DNA from: Fibrobacter succinogenes
GTDB taxonomy: Bacteria; Fibrobacterota; Fibrobacteria; Fibrobacterales; Fibrobacteraceae
Length of the DNA: 56,966 bases
Reading direction: 5' to 3'
NCBI RefSeq assembly: GCF_902779965.1
Contig: NZ_CACZDK010000019.1
Location: 1-56,966, forward strand
Below are positions 18,042 through 26,582 of this stretch, piece by piece (position 1 is the first letter of the stretch; each line of letters begins with the position of its first letter). The position numbers were made by a program, and so were the translations under genes. Under the pieces are notes generated by a model, which worked only from the letters and a program-made list of their open reading frames with translations, did no database searches and was not told the origin of the DNA.

Positions 18042-18535
18042 GGTTATCCTTTATAATTACCCCTCGGAATTCCGTAGGGCATGATTTAAAATTAAACGTG
18101 GTTAAAAGTAGCAAAAGATGTGCCACTTCATCCAACGTTTCAACTTGAAATAGCGGCTAATCGCCTAAAATTTAGTTTTTATTCAATAAAGTATGTCATG
18201 CGGGCGGGGCCCCAGCTCAGAGTTAATTTAAACCCATCCTGGCGCAAGCGCCAACCTTACGGCTCAACCATGACCATACAAGTATGGTCGCGGCATTGAC
18301 GCTTTGCGTCATGCTAAACGGCTCAGTTATATTCATACAAGTATGAATGCAACATTCGCCTTGAGGCATACTCGCCTTTTAAGGTTGTGGCCGACGCTTC
18401 CATTCTCACAACGTCAACCTATCATTTCGTTATAACAAGCTAACATCCCACTTAACACTAAATAATTATAGTCTTGATACTCATTTTTATTTTTGCACGA
18501 ATAAACCAAAACATCAATAATGTTATATTAGCAAT
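18042..18535. other. intergenic repeat region between secA and the phosphatase gene
   Basis: No supported gene. It carries several hairpins: GGCGCAAGCGCC (18241-18252), and two palindromes sharing the core CATACAAGTATG with different arms, at 18272-18289 and 18331-18348. These belong to the hairpin family found around the parS sites at 33.7-37.8 kb, but no parS site is present here. Confidence 0.6.
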
Positions 18536-20020
18536 ATGAAAAAACTGGATTTTGCCAAGGGCTTTTTTGTACTCGCAGCGGGATTTTTATTCTCCGCACC
18601 CGTGAGTGCACAGACGAATGACGCTGAACTTTTAAAACATCCCGAATTTACATCGAGCAATTATCTCGTGTACCCAGAACCCGTAAATATTAAATACACA
18701 AAGGTTCCCGCCGGATACAAGCCGTTCTACATCAGCCATTACGGAAGGCACGGTAGCCGCTACCACCACGACTCAGACGAATACAAATACCTCTACAAGA
18801 CACTTTCCAAGGCAGATTCCGCAGGCAAGCTCACCGAAACCGGTAAGCAAGCGCTCGCCTACGCCAAAGTCCTCGCCACCGAAGCCGCCCCGCGCAAAGG
18901 CGACCTCACGCAAGTAGGCGTCAAACAGCACGAGGGAATCGCAAACCGCATGTACAAGAATTTTGGGGAGGTTTTTAAGGACTGGAATGTCGGCGGAAAA
19001 AAAGTCACACCACATGTCAAATCGTATGCAAGCACCAGCGGACGTTGCATCGTGAGCATGACCGCCTTCATCGGGGAACTCCGTTCGCTCCATCCGAAAA
19101 TCAAACCCGAACTCATCTCTGGCAAAAGCTACATGAAGTTCATCAGTGCCTTTGACTGGGGCAAACTCGACTATTCCAAAGTCAAGACCTACACGGACGA
19201 AAGCGACAAGCTTTGGCAACAGGTGAACCCACAACCGTTCTTGAAAAAAATATTCAACGACAGCAATTACGTTGCAAAGAATATCGAAGCAGACAAATTC
19301 TACAACCGCTTCTTTGAAATCGCAACATCGCTCCAGGGCATGGACAAACCGCTGCTCGACGAAATCGCCCAAGCCGCCAAAGTCCCCGCCGATTCATTCG
19401 TAAACTTGTTCACAACCGAAGAAAAAATTACACGTTGGAAAGCGCAAAACGCCTGGTGGTACAGCCTCGAAGGCACAAGCCCGCTAATCAATCGCCCCGA
19501 CGGACTCAACTTTGCAAAACCCACTCTACAGAACATTATTGAAGAAGCTGACGAAGCCATTGCCGTAGACACAACGATAAACGCACGCGGCAAATCCACC
19601 AGCACGAAATCCGAGATGCGTGCGACTTTGGAAAAGCAAGCAACGCCAATAGCCGCGACACTCCGCTTTGGCCATGACGCCACACTCCTCCCGCTTGCAG
19701 CCCTCATGCAACTCCCGGTTGCAAACGCCAAAGTTTCCGACCTGTCCAAGCTGCACGAACAGTGGAACGACTTTAGAATCATCCCGATGGCCGCAAACCT
19801 GCAGATGATATTCTACAAGGCAGCAGGCAAGCCCGTCCTCGTCAAAATCCTGTACAACGAAATCGAACAGACACTGCCCGTGCCCTGCGGCACTTCAAAC
19901 GAGAGACTAGAGACGAAAGACGAAAGAACTATTCTAAAAGTCTCACAAAATTGCCCCGCGGCTCCGTACTACCGCTGGGACGATATCCGCAATTTTTATA
20001 ACGACCTTCTCCAGAAATAG
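18536..20020 (+). CDS. secreted histidine acid phosphatase (His_Phos_2 / MINPP-like)
   Basis: 494 aa with a Sec signal peptide (cleavage near VSAQ). Branch-2 histidine phosphatase: YGRHGSRY gives the nucleophile His72, and RFGHD gives the distal His380-Asp381 pair where the family has HD or HAE. Closest to phytase/inositol-polyphosphate phosphatases of Bacteroidetes type; the substrate is inferred. Near residues 460-470 the sequence SNERLETKDERTIL is encoded by a GAGAGAC...GACGAAAGA spacer repeat resembling one in parB. TATATT ends 6 nt before the ATG and there is no RBS, suggesting a leaderless message. Confidence 0.85.
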   Translation: MKKLDFAKGFFVLAAGFLFSAPVSAQTNDAELLKHPEFTSSNYLVYPEPVNIKYTKVPAGYKPFYISHYGRHGSRYHHDSDEYKYLYKTLSKADSAGKLTETGKQALAYAKVLATEAAPRKGDLTQVGVKQHEGIANRMYKNFGEVFKDWNVGGKKVTPHVKSYASTSGRCIVSMTAFIGELRSLHPKIKPELISGKSYMKFISAFDWGKLDYSKVKTYTDESDKLWQQVNPQPFLKKIFNDSNYVAKNIEADKFYNRFFEIATSLQGMDKPLLDEIAQAAKVPADSFVNLFTTEEKITRWKAQNAWWYSLEGTSPLINRPDGLNFAKPTLQNIIEEADEAIAVDTTINARGKSTSTKSEMRATLEKQATPIAATLRFGHDATLLPLAALMQLPVANAKVSDLSKLHEQWNDFRIIPMAANLQMIFYKAAGKPVLVKILYNEIEQTLPVPCGTSNERLETKDERTILKVSQNCPAAPYYRWDDIRNFYNDLLQK

Positions 20021-20026
20021 TTTATC

Positions 20027-21091
20027 ATGAAAAAATCAATCGCACTCCTTTTTTGCATCGCCACAACGTCGCTTTTTGCCGCCTCCAACGCCACCAAAAG
20101 CGCTAACGCCGACGCAATCGAACGCCTCATAAACGAAGGCGTACAGTTCCACGAGCAAGGTCAATTTGACGATGCCATCGCCAAGTACAAACAGGCCGAA
20201 AAGAAAGACCCGAAAAACGCACTCGTCAAATACGAAATGGCTTTCACGTACCACGCCAAGCGCGATTTAGACAAGGCACTCACATACGCCAAAGCCGCGA
20301 CAAAACTCAAGACAGAAAACATCGACGAAAATCTTTATAGCCTGCTCGGAAGCATCTACGATGAAAAAGGCATGCCCGATTCCGCGCTCGCCATTTACCG
20401 CGAAGGATTCAAGAAGTCGCCCAACTCGGCCAACATTCCGTATAATGCGACCATCACGTACATGCGCAAGAACAACGCCGACAGCGCCTACGCCTGGATC
20501 AAACGCAGCATCAACAACACACGCACGCACGAAGGCAGCTACTATTACGCCGGATTCTTGGCAAGCCAAATCGGCAAGTGGCCCGCGTTTTACGCTTACA
20601 CGATGTACTCCACGTTCATCTCCAAAAAAGCCGAAATCATCCGCGACAACCTTTCGAGACTTTACGGCAAGACCAAATACCTCGTTATAAAAAAAGACAA
20701 CGCCGTCGAAATGAACACGCCGAACATCAAGCAAACGGATAGCGATTCCACCGTCAACAAAGAATTCCTGCTCGCCATCCAGACCATGCTCACCATGGAT
20801 ACTCTCGGAACCCGCAAACTTTACGACAAGGATTCCACCTCGGAGCAACAAACCGAATTCCTAATCCACATCTTGGAAAAAACAATCAAGCTTGTCGCCT
20901 TCACCGACGAAATCAACGACCCCATCCAAAGATTTTTTCAAGGCCTAATTCGCGAGAGATTGGTCAACGCCTTTATCTATACCATCTGCGAACCGATTGA
21001 CCGACCGACATTTGCGCAATGGCTTATCAAAAACCGCACTGAACAAGCACGGCTCTTCCAGTGGTTCAACAAAGAATGGTTGATGCTTTAA
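20027..21091 (+). CDS. secreted TPR protein
   Basis: 354 aa, Sec signal peptide (MKKSIALLFCIATTSLFAA). Three to four clear TPR units in residues ~30-190 (EQGQFDDAIAKYKQAEKKDPKNALVKYE..., KAATKLKTENIDENLYSLLGSIYDEKGMPDSALAIYREGFKKSP), then a helical C-terminal region with no motif I recognise. Starts 6 nt after the phosphatase stop, so the two are co-transcribed. Confidence 0.85.
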   Translation: MKKSIALLFCIATTSLFAASNATKSANADAIERLINEGVQFHEQGQFDDAIAKYKQAEKKDPKNALVKYEMAFTYHAKRDLDKALTYAKAATKLKTENIDENLYSLLGSIYDEKGMPDSALAIYREGFKKSPNSANIPYNATITYMRKNNADSAYAWIKRSINNTRTHEGSYYYAGFLASQIGKWPAFYAYTMYSTFISKKAEIIRDNLSRLYGKTKYLVIKKDNAVEMNTPNIKQTDSDSTVNKEFLLAIQTMLTMDTLGTRKLYDKDSTSEQQTEFLIHILEKTIKLVAFTDEINDPIQRFFQGLIRERLVNAFIYTICEPIDRPTFAQWLIKNRTEQARLFQWFNKEWLML

Positions 21092-21107
21092 TCTTCAAAG
21101 GAACCTT

Positions 21108-22253
21108 ATGCGATTTTTTGTACCCACAAATATTTACATCGAAAACGACTGCGTCAAAAATCATGCAGACCTTCTATGTGCCATCGGGCAGCGCGCGCTC
21201 ATCATTACAGGACACAACTCCGCCGCCGCAAACGGTTCACTAAACGACGTGACGAACACCCTGATTGCAGGCGACATTCCATACCTGATATTCAGCGAAG
21301 TCGAAGAAAATCCATCAACGGATACCGTAGAAAAAGCCACACAAATCGCACAAAAATTTAACGCCGACTTTATCATCGGCATTGGGGGAGGTTCCGCCAT
21401 CGATGCCGCCAAAGCCGTGGCGCTCCTCCTCGTAAACCCCGACATCAACGCAGATGAAATTCACAACGCACCAAACCATCCGCGCAACCACGCGCCCGTC
21501 GTAGCCGTACCAACAACATGCGGAACAGGCTCCGAAGTAACGCCAGTTTCCATCATCACAAACCATAAAATCAATCTCAAGAAAAGCATCCCGCATGTTA
21601 TTTTCCCTGAGCTCGCCCTCGTCGATGGAAAATACCTTGCCTCCGCAAAAAAGCAACTGATTGTGAACACCGCAGTCGATGCGCTTGCCCACATGGTCGA
21701 AAGCATCCTCAACGTGAAATCGAACTTGCTCAACCGCATGTGCCCAGAATACGGCCTCAAACTCTGGGGCGAAATCAAATACGCGCTACTCTTAGACTGC
21801 GATAATGGCGACAAAAATGGCGCTGCACCAAACGCAACACCCATCGATGCAATCTTGTACGAAAAACTCATGCTCACCTCGACAATCGCCGGCATGTCCA
21901 TCGCGCAGACAAGCACCGCCGTACCGCATGGAATGAGCTACGACCTCACACTCCACGCAGGCATCCCGCACGGCCCCGCAGTGGGATATTTCCTCGCCGC
22001 CTACGTAGAAGTCTGCGCCAAGTTCGTCCCGCAAGACGTCGAAAAAATCCTCTCGCTCTTGGGGCTCAAAAACGCCGAAGAATTTAGGGAAATGCTCTGC
22101 AAGCTCATCGGCACATGCACCGTCACCCGCGAAATGCGAAACCAATTCGCTGCCGCGATGAAAGAGAACCACTCCAAACTCGACCTCGTCCCGGGAAAAA
22201 TCACCCCCGAAGACATCGACTACATCTACAAAAAATCGCTAGTGGTGGAGTAG
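21108..22253 (+). CDS. iron-containing (group III) alcohol dehydrogenase
   Basis: 381 aa Fe-ADH fold, cytoplasmic NAD(P)-dependent alcohol/aldehyde oxidoreductase. Visible: the GIGGGSAIDAAKA nucleotide-binding motif near 100, PTTCGTGSEVTP, VNTAVDALAHMVES (metal Asp and first His) and PHGMSYDLTLHAGIPHG (further His ligands). RBS AAGGA. Likely in the same operon as the phosphatase and TPR genes (17-nt gap), though a functional link is not obvious. Substrate unknown. Confidence 0.93.
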   Translation: MRFFVPTNIYIENDCVKNHADLLCAIGQRALIITGHNSAAANGSLNDVTNTLIAGDIPYLIFSEVEENPSTDTVEKATQIAQKFNADFIIGIGGGSAIDAAKAVALLLVNPDINADEIHNAPNHPRNHAPVVAVPTTCGTGSEVTPVSIITNHKINLKKSIPHVIFPELALVDGKYLASAKKQLIVNTAVDALAHMVESILNVKSNLLNRMCPEYGLKLWGEIKYALLLDCDNGDKNGAAPNATPIDAILYEKLMLTSTIAGMSIAQTSTAVPHGMSYDLTLHAGIPHGPAVGYFLAAYVEVCAKFVPQDVEKILSLLGLKNAEEFREMLCKLIGTCTVTREMRNQFAAAMKENHSKLDLVPGKITPEDIDYIYKKSLVVE

Positions 22254-22413
22254 GGGAGACGGGAAAAGGAACCTGCGATAAAATGCGCAGGAATGCCCCT
22301 CTTTGAAGTCATCCTCCGCAAGGAGGAACCATACAATCTCGATTTACACCTGCATTAATACACACCCCAAAATTTATATATTGCTTATGTAACTCGAAAA
22401 AATCGGAGTCATA

Positions 22414-23019
22414 ATGAAAAAAGCTTTAATCGCCGTCGCAGTCGTTGTCGTCATCCTGCTCATCATCGTGGGAAAATGCATCGGCACTTACAACAACATC
22501 ATCGCCCTCGAAGAAGGCGTCAAGGCACAGTGGGCACAAGTCGAAAACACTTACCAGCGCCGCTTTGACCTCATCCCGAACCTCGTCAGCACCGTGCAAG
22601 GCGAAGCCAACTTCGAAAAGAGCACCCTCACCGAAGTCATGGAAATGCGTAGCCGCATGGGCGGAACCATCAAACTCGACGAAAGCCTCATGAACGACGA
22701 AGCCGCACTCAAACGCTTCCAAGAAATGCAAGGCTCCCTCGGTGGCGCCCTCCAGCGCCTCATGGCCGTCTCCGAAAACTATCCGGATCTCAAGAGCAAC
22801 AAGAGCTTCCAGGAACTCCGCGTACAACTCGAAGGCGCCGAAAACCGCATCGCCGTGGAACGCAAGCGCTACAACGAAACCGTCAAGGAATACAACACCA
22901 CCATTCGCCAGTTCCCCACAAACCTCGTCACAGGATTCGCAGGCGCCTCGCCAAAAGCCCTCTTCTCCGCTGACGCCGGCGCAAGTACAGCCCCGAAAGT
23001 GCAGTTTGATATAAAGTAA
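22414..23019 (+). CDS. LemA family protein (copy 1)
   Basis: 201 aa. N-terminal transmembrane helix (residues 4-22), then the LemA helical bundle with hallmark YQRRFDLIPNLVSTV. A second, closer-to-typical LemA lies at 50663 beside an M48 protease; this one has no protease neighbour. An Ala-rich tail (GASTAPKVQFDIK) ends it. LemA proteins are linked to membrane stress and M48 proteases; the exact role is unknown. Confidence 0.92.
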   Translation: MKKALIAVAVVVVILLIIVGKCIGTYNNIIALEEGVKAQWAQVENTYQRRFDLIPNLVSTVQGEANFEKSTLTEVMEMRSRMGGTIKLDESLMNDEAALKRFQEMQGSLGGALQRLMAVSENYPDLKSNKSFQELRVQLEGAENRIAVERKRYNETVKEYNTTIRQFPTNLVTGFAGASPKALFSADAGASTAPKVQFDIK

Positions 23020-23090
23020 AGTTACGCGGCTTCGCTGCAGTTAACTGAAATGCGAAACGGTCACCCCGGACTCAGAGTTCCGGGGACACC

Positions 23091-23180
23091 TTATGATAAA
23101 ATGACAGCGTCATCCTGGAGGGCAACGCCCGATAGGATCCAAAACAATTCGTCATTCTGGGCAAAGCGAAGACAACTCAG
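23091..23180. repeat. dispersed 'GTCATCCTG..GGATCC / CATTCTGAGC' type repeat
   Basis: Sequence of the type TCATCCTGGAGGGCAACGCC...GGATCC followed by an opposing GTCATTCTGGGCAAAGCGAA. A better-preserved copy lies at 39317-39404, and a half copy near 29210. Confidence 0.55.
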
Positions 23181-23226
23181 AAGGTGAGCGTTGCAAAATC
23201 TAAACCTGCGAAAAGCATTTAAAACG

Positions 23227-23260
23227 GTCATCGTGAAACACGATGACCGAATTTTTTATT
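23227..23260. terminator. terminator between LemA and the HNH gene
   Basis: GGTCATCGTG / CACGATGACC perfect stem with a 3-nt loop, followed by AATTTTTT on the plus strand. On the minus strand it is followed by GTTTTAAA just after the HNH stop at 23256. It can serve both convergent units. Confidence 0.75.
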
Positions 23261-24434
23261 TCCCCATAACCTTATGGGTTCTGTCCAATTGTTCAATAAT
23301 ATCCTCTTTAAATTTCCGTAATGGATACTGTTTATCACGAATATTAAGAGGCTTTCCCAATATTATATTTTTTATTCGACGAGTATATGCTTTAACGATT
23401 ATTGAATTATTAATATCATTATTGCCACCTCCCAGTTGAGCTTGTAAAATCAACTTTGTTATTTCATCAATTCTAGGCTTACAATAATATCGATAACGAG
23501 CAAATAAATCTTTCAGCTCTATTTGCTGACATGAATACAATTCATTCAAATGAAAAGCCTCTATTGAGTTTTCAATTTTTCTTTCCATTTCTTGAGGTAA
23601 GGAATTGTTCCTTTTTATTTTAACACATATAGAATTTTCTATTGACGTCTCATCGTTTATTTCTCCATAAAAAGCATGAAACCAAGCTTTTTTCTCCACA
23701 TCATCATCAGAATCCTTACATTCAAAAGCCTCTTCATACGGATAAAGAACAAATGCCCTTCCATCCACATCATATTTAAATTCTTCATGTTCAGTTTGTT
23801 CAGTTTTACTCGCATATTTATTTAGAATATCTCCTTTTTGTTGATTACATTGAGGACAAGAAGGTATGAAATTATACAAAGAACATGAAAGGTAAGGATA
23901 ATCAGATTGAGGAAAATAATGATCTAATTGGGGACGACCATCACCATCACCTATTGTAAAAATATATTGTCTTCCGCAATAAGGACATACATCTACATGC
24001 AATTGCTTCGTAAATTCATATGCACTCCATCTTTTTTTTTCAAGTACCTCACCATTATCTTTTTTTATTTGAAAACTACCTCCTTCAAAATCTCCGTAAC
24101 CAAAATATTCTTTTAAAATTTGCCCCACACTCCATTCCCGTGATTCTGTCCAACCACGTTTTTGAATTTTTACAAGTATGTTTTTCACATAATTATACTG
24201 TTCAAAAAAAAAGTTATTCTTTTCTGCCAAAAAATGTAATATTCCAGGATTAGCCAATACAATTTCTTTTAGTATAGACTTATCCCATCCTAAAAAACGC
24301 TCTATAAAAGACAATACATTTTTTTTCCCATTTGGCAAAATATCTTTTAATGGAATATCTTTATTTTCTAAATAATACTCATACCATTCCCAATGAAGAT
24401 TTTTAATTTCTTCAGAAAGTTTTATTTTAATCAT
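23256..24434 (-). CDS. HNH endonuclease, PtuB-like (Septu-type defence effector)
   Basis: 392 aa. A zinc-supported HNH nuclease core lies at ~150-202: CPYC at 150-153, LDHYFP with Asp171-His172, YNF (Asn188) and CPQCNQQKGD (193-202). Helical N- and C-terminal regions flank it. Its start overlaps the stop of the ATPase gene by 8 nt, so translation is coupled. An ATPase followed by an HNH protein is the composition of Septu (PtuA/PtuB) anti-phage systems; by that analogy the ATPase senses infection and this protein cleaves nucleic acid. The DNA is much more AT-rich than the flanks, indicating transfer. Family-level nuclease call is firm; the Septu assignment is inference. Confidence 0.8.
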   Translation of the reverse strand: MIKIKLSEEIKNLHWEWYEYYLENKDIPLKDILPNGKKNVLSFIERFLGWDKSILKEIVLANPGILHFLAEKNNFFFEQYNYVKNILVKIQKRGWTESREWSVGQILKEYFGYGDFEGGSFQIKKDNGEVLEKKRWSAYEFTKQLHVDVCPYCGRQYIFTIGDGDGRPQLDHYFPQSDYPYLSCSLYNFIPSCPQCNQQKGDILNKYASKTEQTEHEEFKYDVDGRAFVLYPYEEAFECKDSDDDVEKKAWFHAFYGEINDETSIENSICVKIKRNNSLPQEMERKIENSIEAFHLNELYSCQQIELKDLFARYRYYCKPRIDEITKLILQAQLGGGNNDINNSIIVKAYTRRIKNIILGKPLNIRDKQYPLRKFKEDIIEQLDRTHKVMGK

Positions 24435-26505
24435 TTTCTAATGGCTCCACCTCATCAATCAAACTTCTAATTACCGAATCGCCAATACAATCCAAAATAT
24501 ATTTCGCTTCTTCCACATCGGTTATCTTCGACTCAACTCCCTGTTTCTTTTTTACTAATTCTTTCAATTTCCATTCAGCAAAAGCACCAATTGTATGCTC
24601 CATAAAAAACGAATCATAAAACATTTCACCAATATTTTCTGCAAAGGTCCTTCGTTCTTTTCCCGAATAATCTTGACCACCTTCTTTCAAGAATAGAACA
24701 TTGCTAGTAGGAATATCTGACAATATAAATGGAGAATGTGTTACTAAAAAAATGTTAATTACACATTTCTCATTTATTTTTCTAATCTTTAGCATTTGAA
24801 GCAACGTATTTACAAATGTTCGCTGATATTCGGGGTGGAAACAAACCTCTATTTCATCAAAAACGAGATTAATGTATTTATACGCTAAACGATCTCCTCC
24901 ATTAGCCTCATTTGATGTCTGCACAGAAATCAAATTCATTAAATGATATAAATGCGTTGAAATCGTTTGATATTTTTGATGTTCACCAGAACTCAACTGT
25001 TTATAATCAATAAGAACATTTTTCGTTTTATTTTTTAATTCAATATTTTTTTCAAAAATCGAAGGAGGCAAATGTTCAATAATATCTCCTAAATTTTTTT
25101 CTTCATATCTATCATAAAATAATTTTATATATTTTTTATAATCAAATTTAAAGCCCGCAACTAACGTACGTATTATTTCGTCCCCTAAACCTAAAAAATT
25201 AATTGCTCTTTTCGCCTTTATCTCTATATGAGATTTTCCATTTAAAATTTTATCCATTAACTTTTCTTGCAACTCTGCCGTCAATACAGGCTCGGGCCTA
25301 GTTATACTATAATAACCTTTTTCATCAAAAGGACTAAATTCTCTATATCCTAAATACTCAGGATACCTTAATACAATTTGACAAATTTTTTTATACAAAT
25401 AAAGCAAACATATTTTTTTCGCTCTAGGAGACTCCTGTAATATACTAAAATTAAATTTTTCCTTTAAATATTTAAACCTGGTATCAATGTGCAAATAATT
25501 ATTTAAATATTCCTCAAAATTTTTATCAATACGTCCCTTTTTCACTATAGGATTTCCTTCCTTTATAAGAAAGGTATGAATTAACGAAGAAAAGTATTTT
25601 TGTAAATCTTCTTCCTTTTTAACGGAAAAATCATAAACAATATTCTCTAAAGAATAATCATCATCTATTTCTTTATCTTTTATCATTAAAGCAACAAATC
25701 TTTCTTTAGAAAGTTCTAGTTCGTTTTCCATATCTATTACACCATAATTTCGATATGGGTTTAAAACAATAGATCGCTTATAACCGTCATTCTTGTGAAA
25801 AATTGAATCAATCCAGCTAGATGTACATTCTTCATCCCACTGCTTATCTCCATCTTTTTTATGCACATAAACTTCACATATATAATTTGAAGAAATAAAA
25901 GATTGTAATGAATAATTAGATACAATTGTATAGAAAAAATTCTTTAGTTTTTCAGGCATCTCTGTATCAGAGATCCCTTTATACTTATCTTCTTTTTCTT
26001 CATATTTCTCTTTAAAGTCAGCACGATTCTTTTTGTCTATTTCAAATACTAAATCATCAAAACCAATTTTATCCCCATTACATGTTAAAACAAAAGGATT
26101 ATTTTCAATAGTGAAATAAATATTTAAGTATAAATTTTTTACATAATACAAATCGGCTGCACCAGGACGATCATTTCCCCTTTCAAACATATATGAGAAA
26201 TTATTTATAGCCATATACATCAAATCAAGTACAGATGTTTTTCCAGAACCATTTTTTCCCACAATAGCTTGAATATTGATTTTATCCCCAAAAAAGGAAT
26301 TTGGGTAACTTTTTCTTTTTTTTTGTAAAATAAGATTTCCACTTTCGGCAAATTCCTTTTCATAGAAATCATTAAAAAAGAATCGTTTAGGCAAACTTGA
26401 TTTTGAGAAATCCTCCGCAGTCAAAAGATTTTTATAAATGTTTCCATTTGTTTCAACAATATCTTTAGATGCAGTTATCTCTAGACAATTAATACTAAAT
26501 CTCAT
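24427..26505 (-). CDS. AAA/ABC-type ATPase, PtuA-like partner of the HNH nuclease
   Basis: 692 aa. SMC/ABC-type ATPase: Walker A GKNGSGKT at 83-90, ABC signature LSSGEHQK near 505, Walker B VFDEIEVCFHP, and switch VTHSPFILSDIP near 595. This architecture matches AAA_15/AAA_21 ATPases of PtuA type. RBS AAGGA 6 nt before ATG. Downstream HNH overlaps by 8 nt; the upstream large ATPase ends 78 nt earlier with a perfect inverted repeat in between. Very AT-rich. It probably forms a complex with the HNH protein. The central ~200-450 region has no recognised domain and may be the sensor. Confidence 0.82.
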   Translation of the reverse strand: MRFSINCLEITASKDIVETNGNIYKNLLTAEDFSKSSLPKRFFFNDFYEKEFAESGNLILQKKRKSYPNSFFGDKINIQAIVGKNGSGKTSVLDLMYMAINNFSYMFERGNDRPGAADLYYVKNLYLNIYFTIENNPFVLTCNGDKIGFDDLVFEIDKKNRADFKEKYEEKEDKYKGISDTEMPEKLKNFFYTIVSNYSLQSFISSNYICEVYVHKKDGDKQWDEECTSSWIDSIFHKNDGYKRSIVLNPYRNYGVIDMENELELSKERFVALMIKDKEIDDDYSLENIVYDFSVKKEEDLQKYFSSLIHTFLIKEGNPIVKKGRIDKNFEEYLNNYLHIDTRFKYLKEKFNFSILQESPRAKKICLLYLYKKICQIVLRYPEYLGYREFSPFDEKGYYSITRPEPVLTAELQEKLMDKILNGKSHIEIKAKRAINFLGLGDEIIRTLVAGFKFDYKKYIKLFYDRYEEKNLGDIIEHLPPSIFEKNIELKNKTKNVLIDYKQLSSGEHQKYQTISTHLYHLMNLISVQTSNEANGGDRLAYKYINLVFDEIEVCFHPEYQRTFVNTLLQMLKIRKINEKCVINIFLVTHSPFILSDIPTSNVLFLKEGGQDYSGKERRTFAENIGEMFYDSFFMEHTIGAFAEWKLKELVKKKQGVESKITDVEEAKYILDCIGDSVIRSLIDEVEPLEND

Positions 26506-26524
26506 TGTGTAATCCTTTTTTCAA

Positions 26525-26560
26525 AAAAATAAATATGCCATATTATGCATATTTATTTTT
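26525..26560. terminator. perfect inverted repeat between the two ATPase genes
   Basis: 14-bp arms AAAAATAAATATGC (26525-26538) and its exact complement (26547-26560) around an 8-nt loop. On either strand it ends in a T run, so it may be a terminator or attenuator that separates expression of the large ATPase from the ATPase/HNH pair; an operator is also possible. Confidence 0.55.
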
Positions 26561-26582
26561 CAAACATTATATTATTTTTTCT

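Noticed and set aside
15624-18056. 810-codon open frame opposite secA
   Set aside because: Antisense shadow of the well-supported secA gene; no signals of its own.
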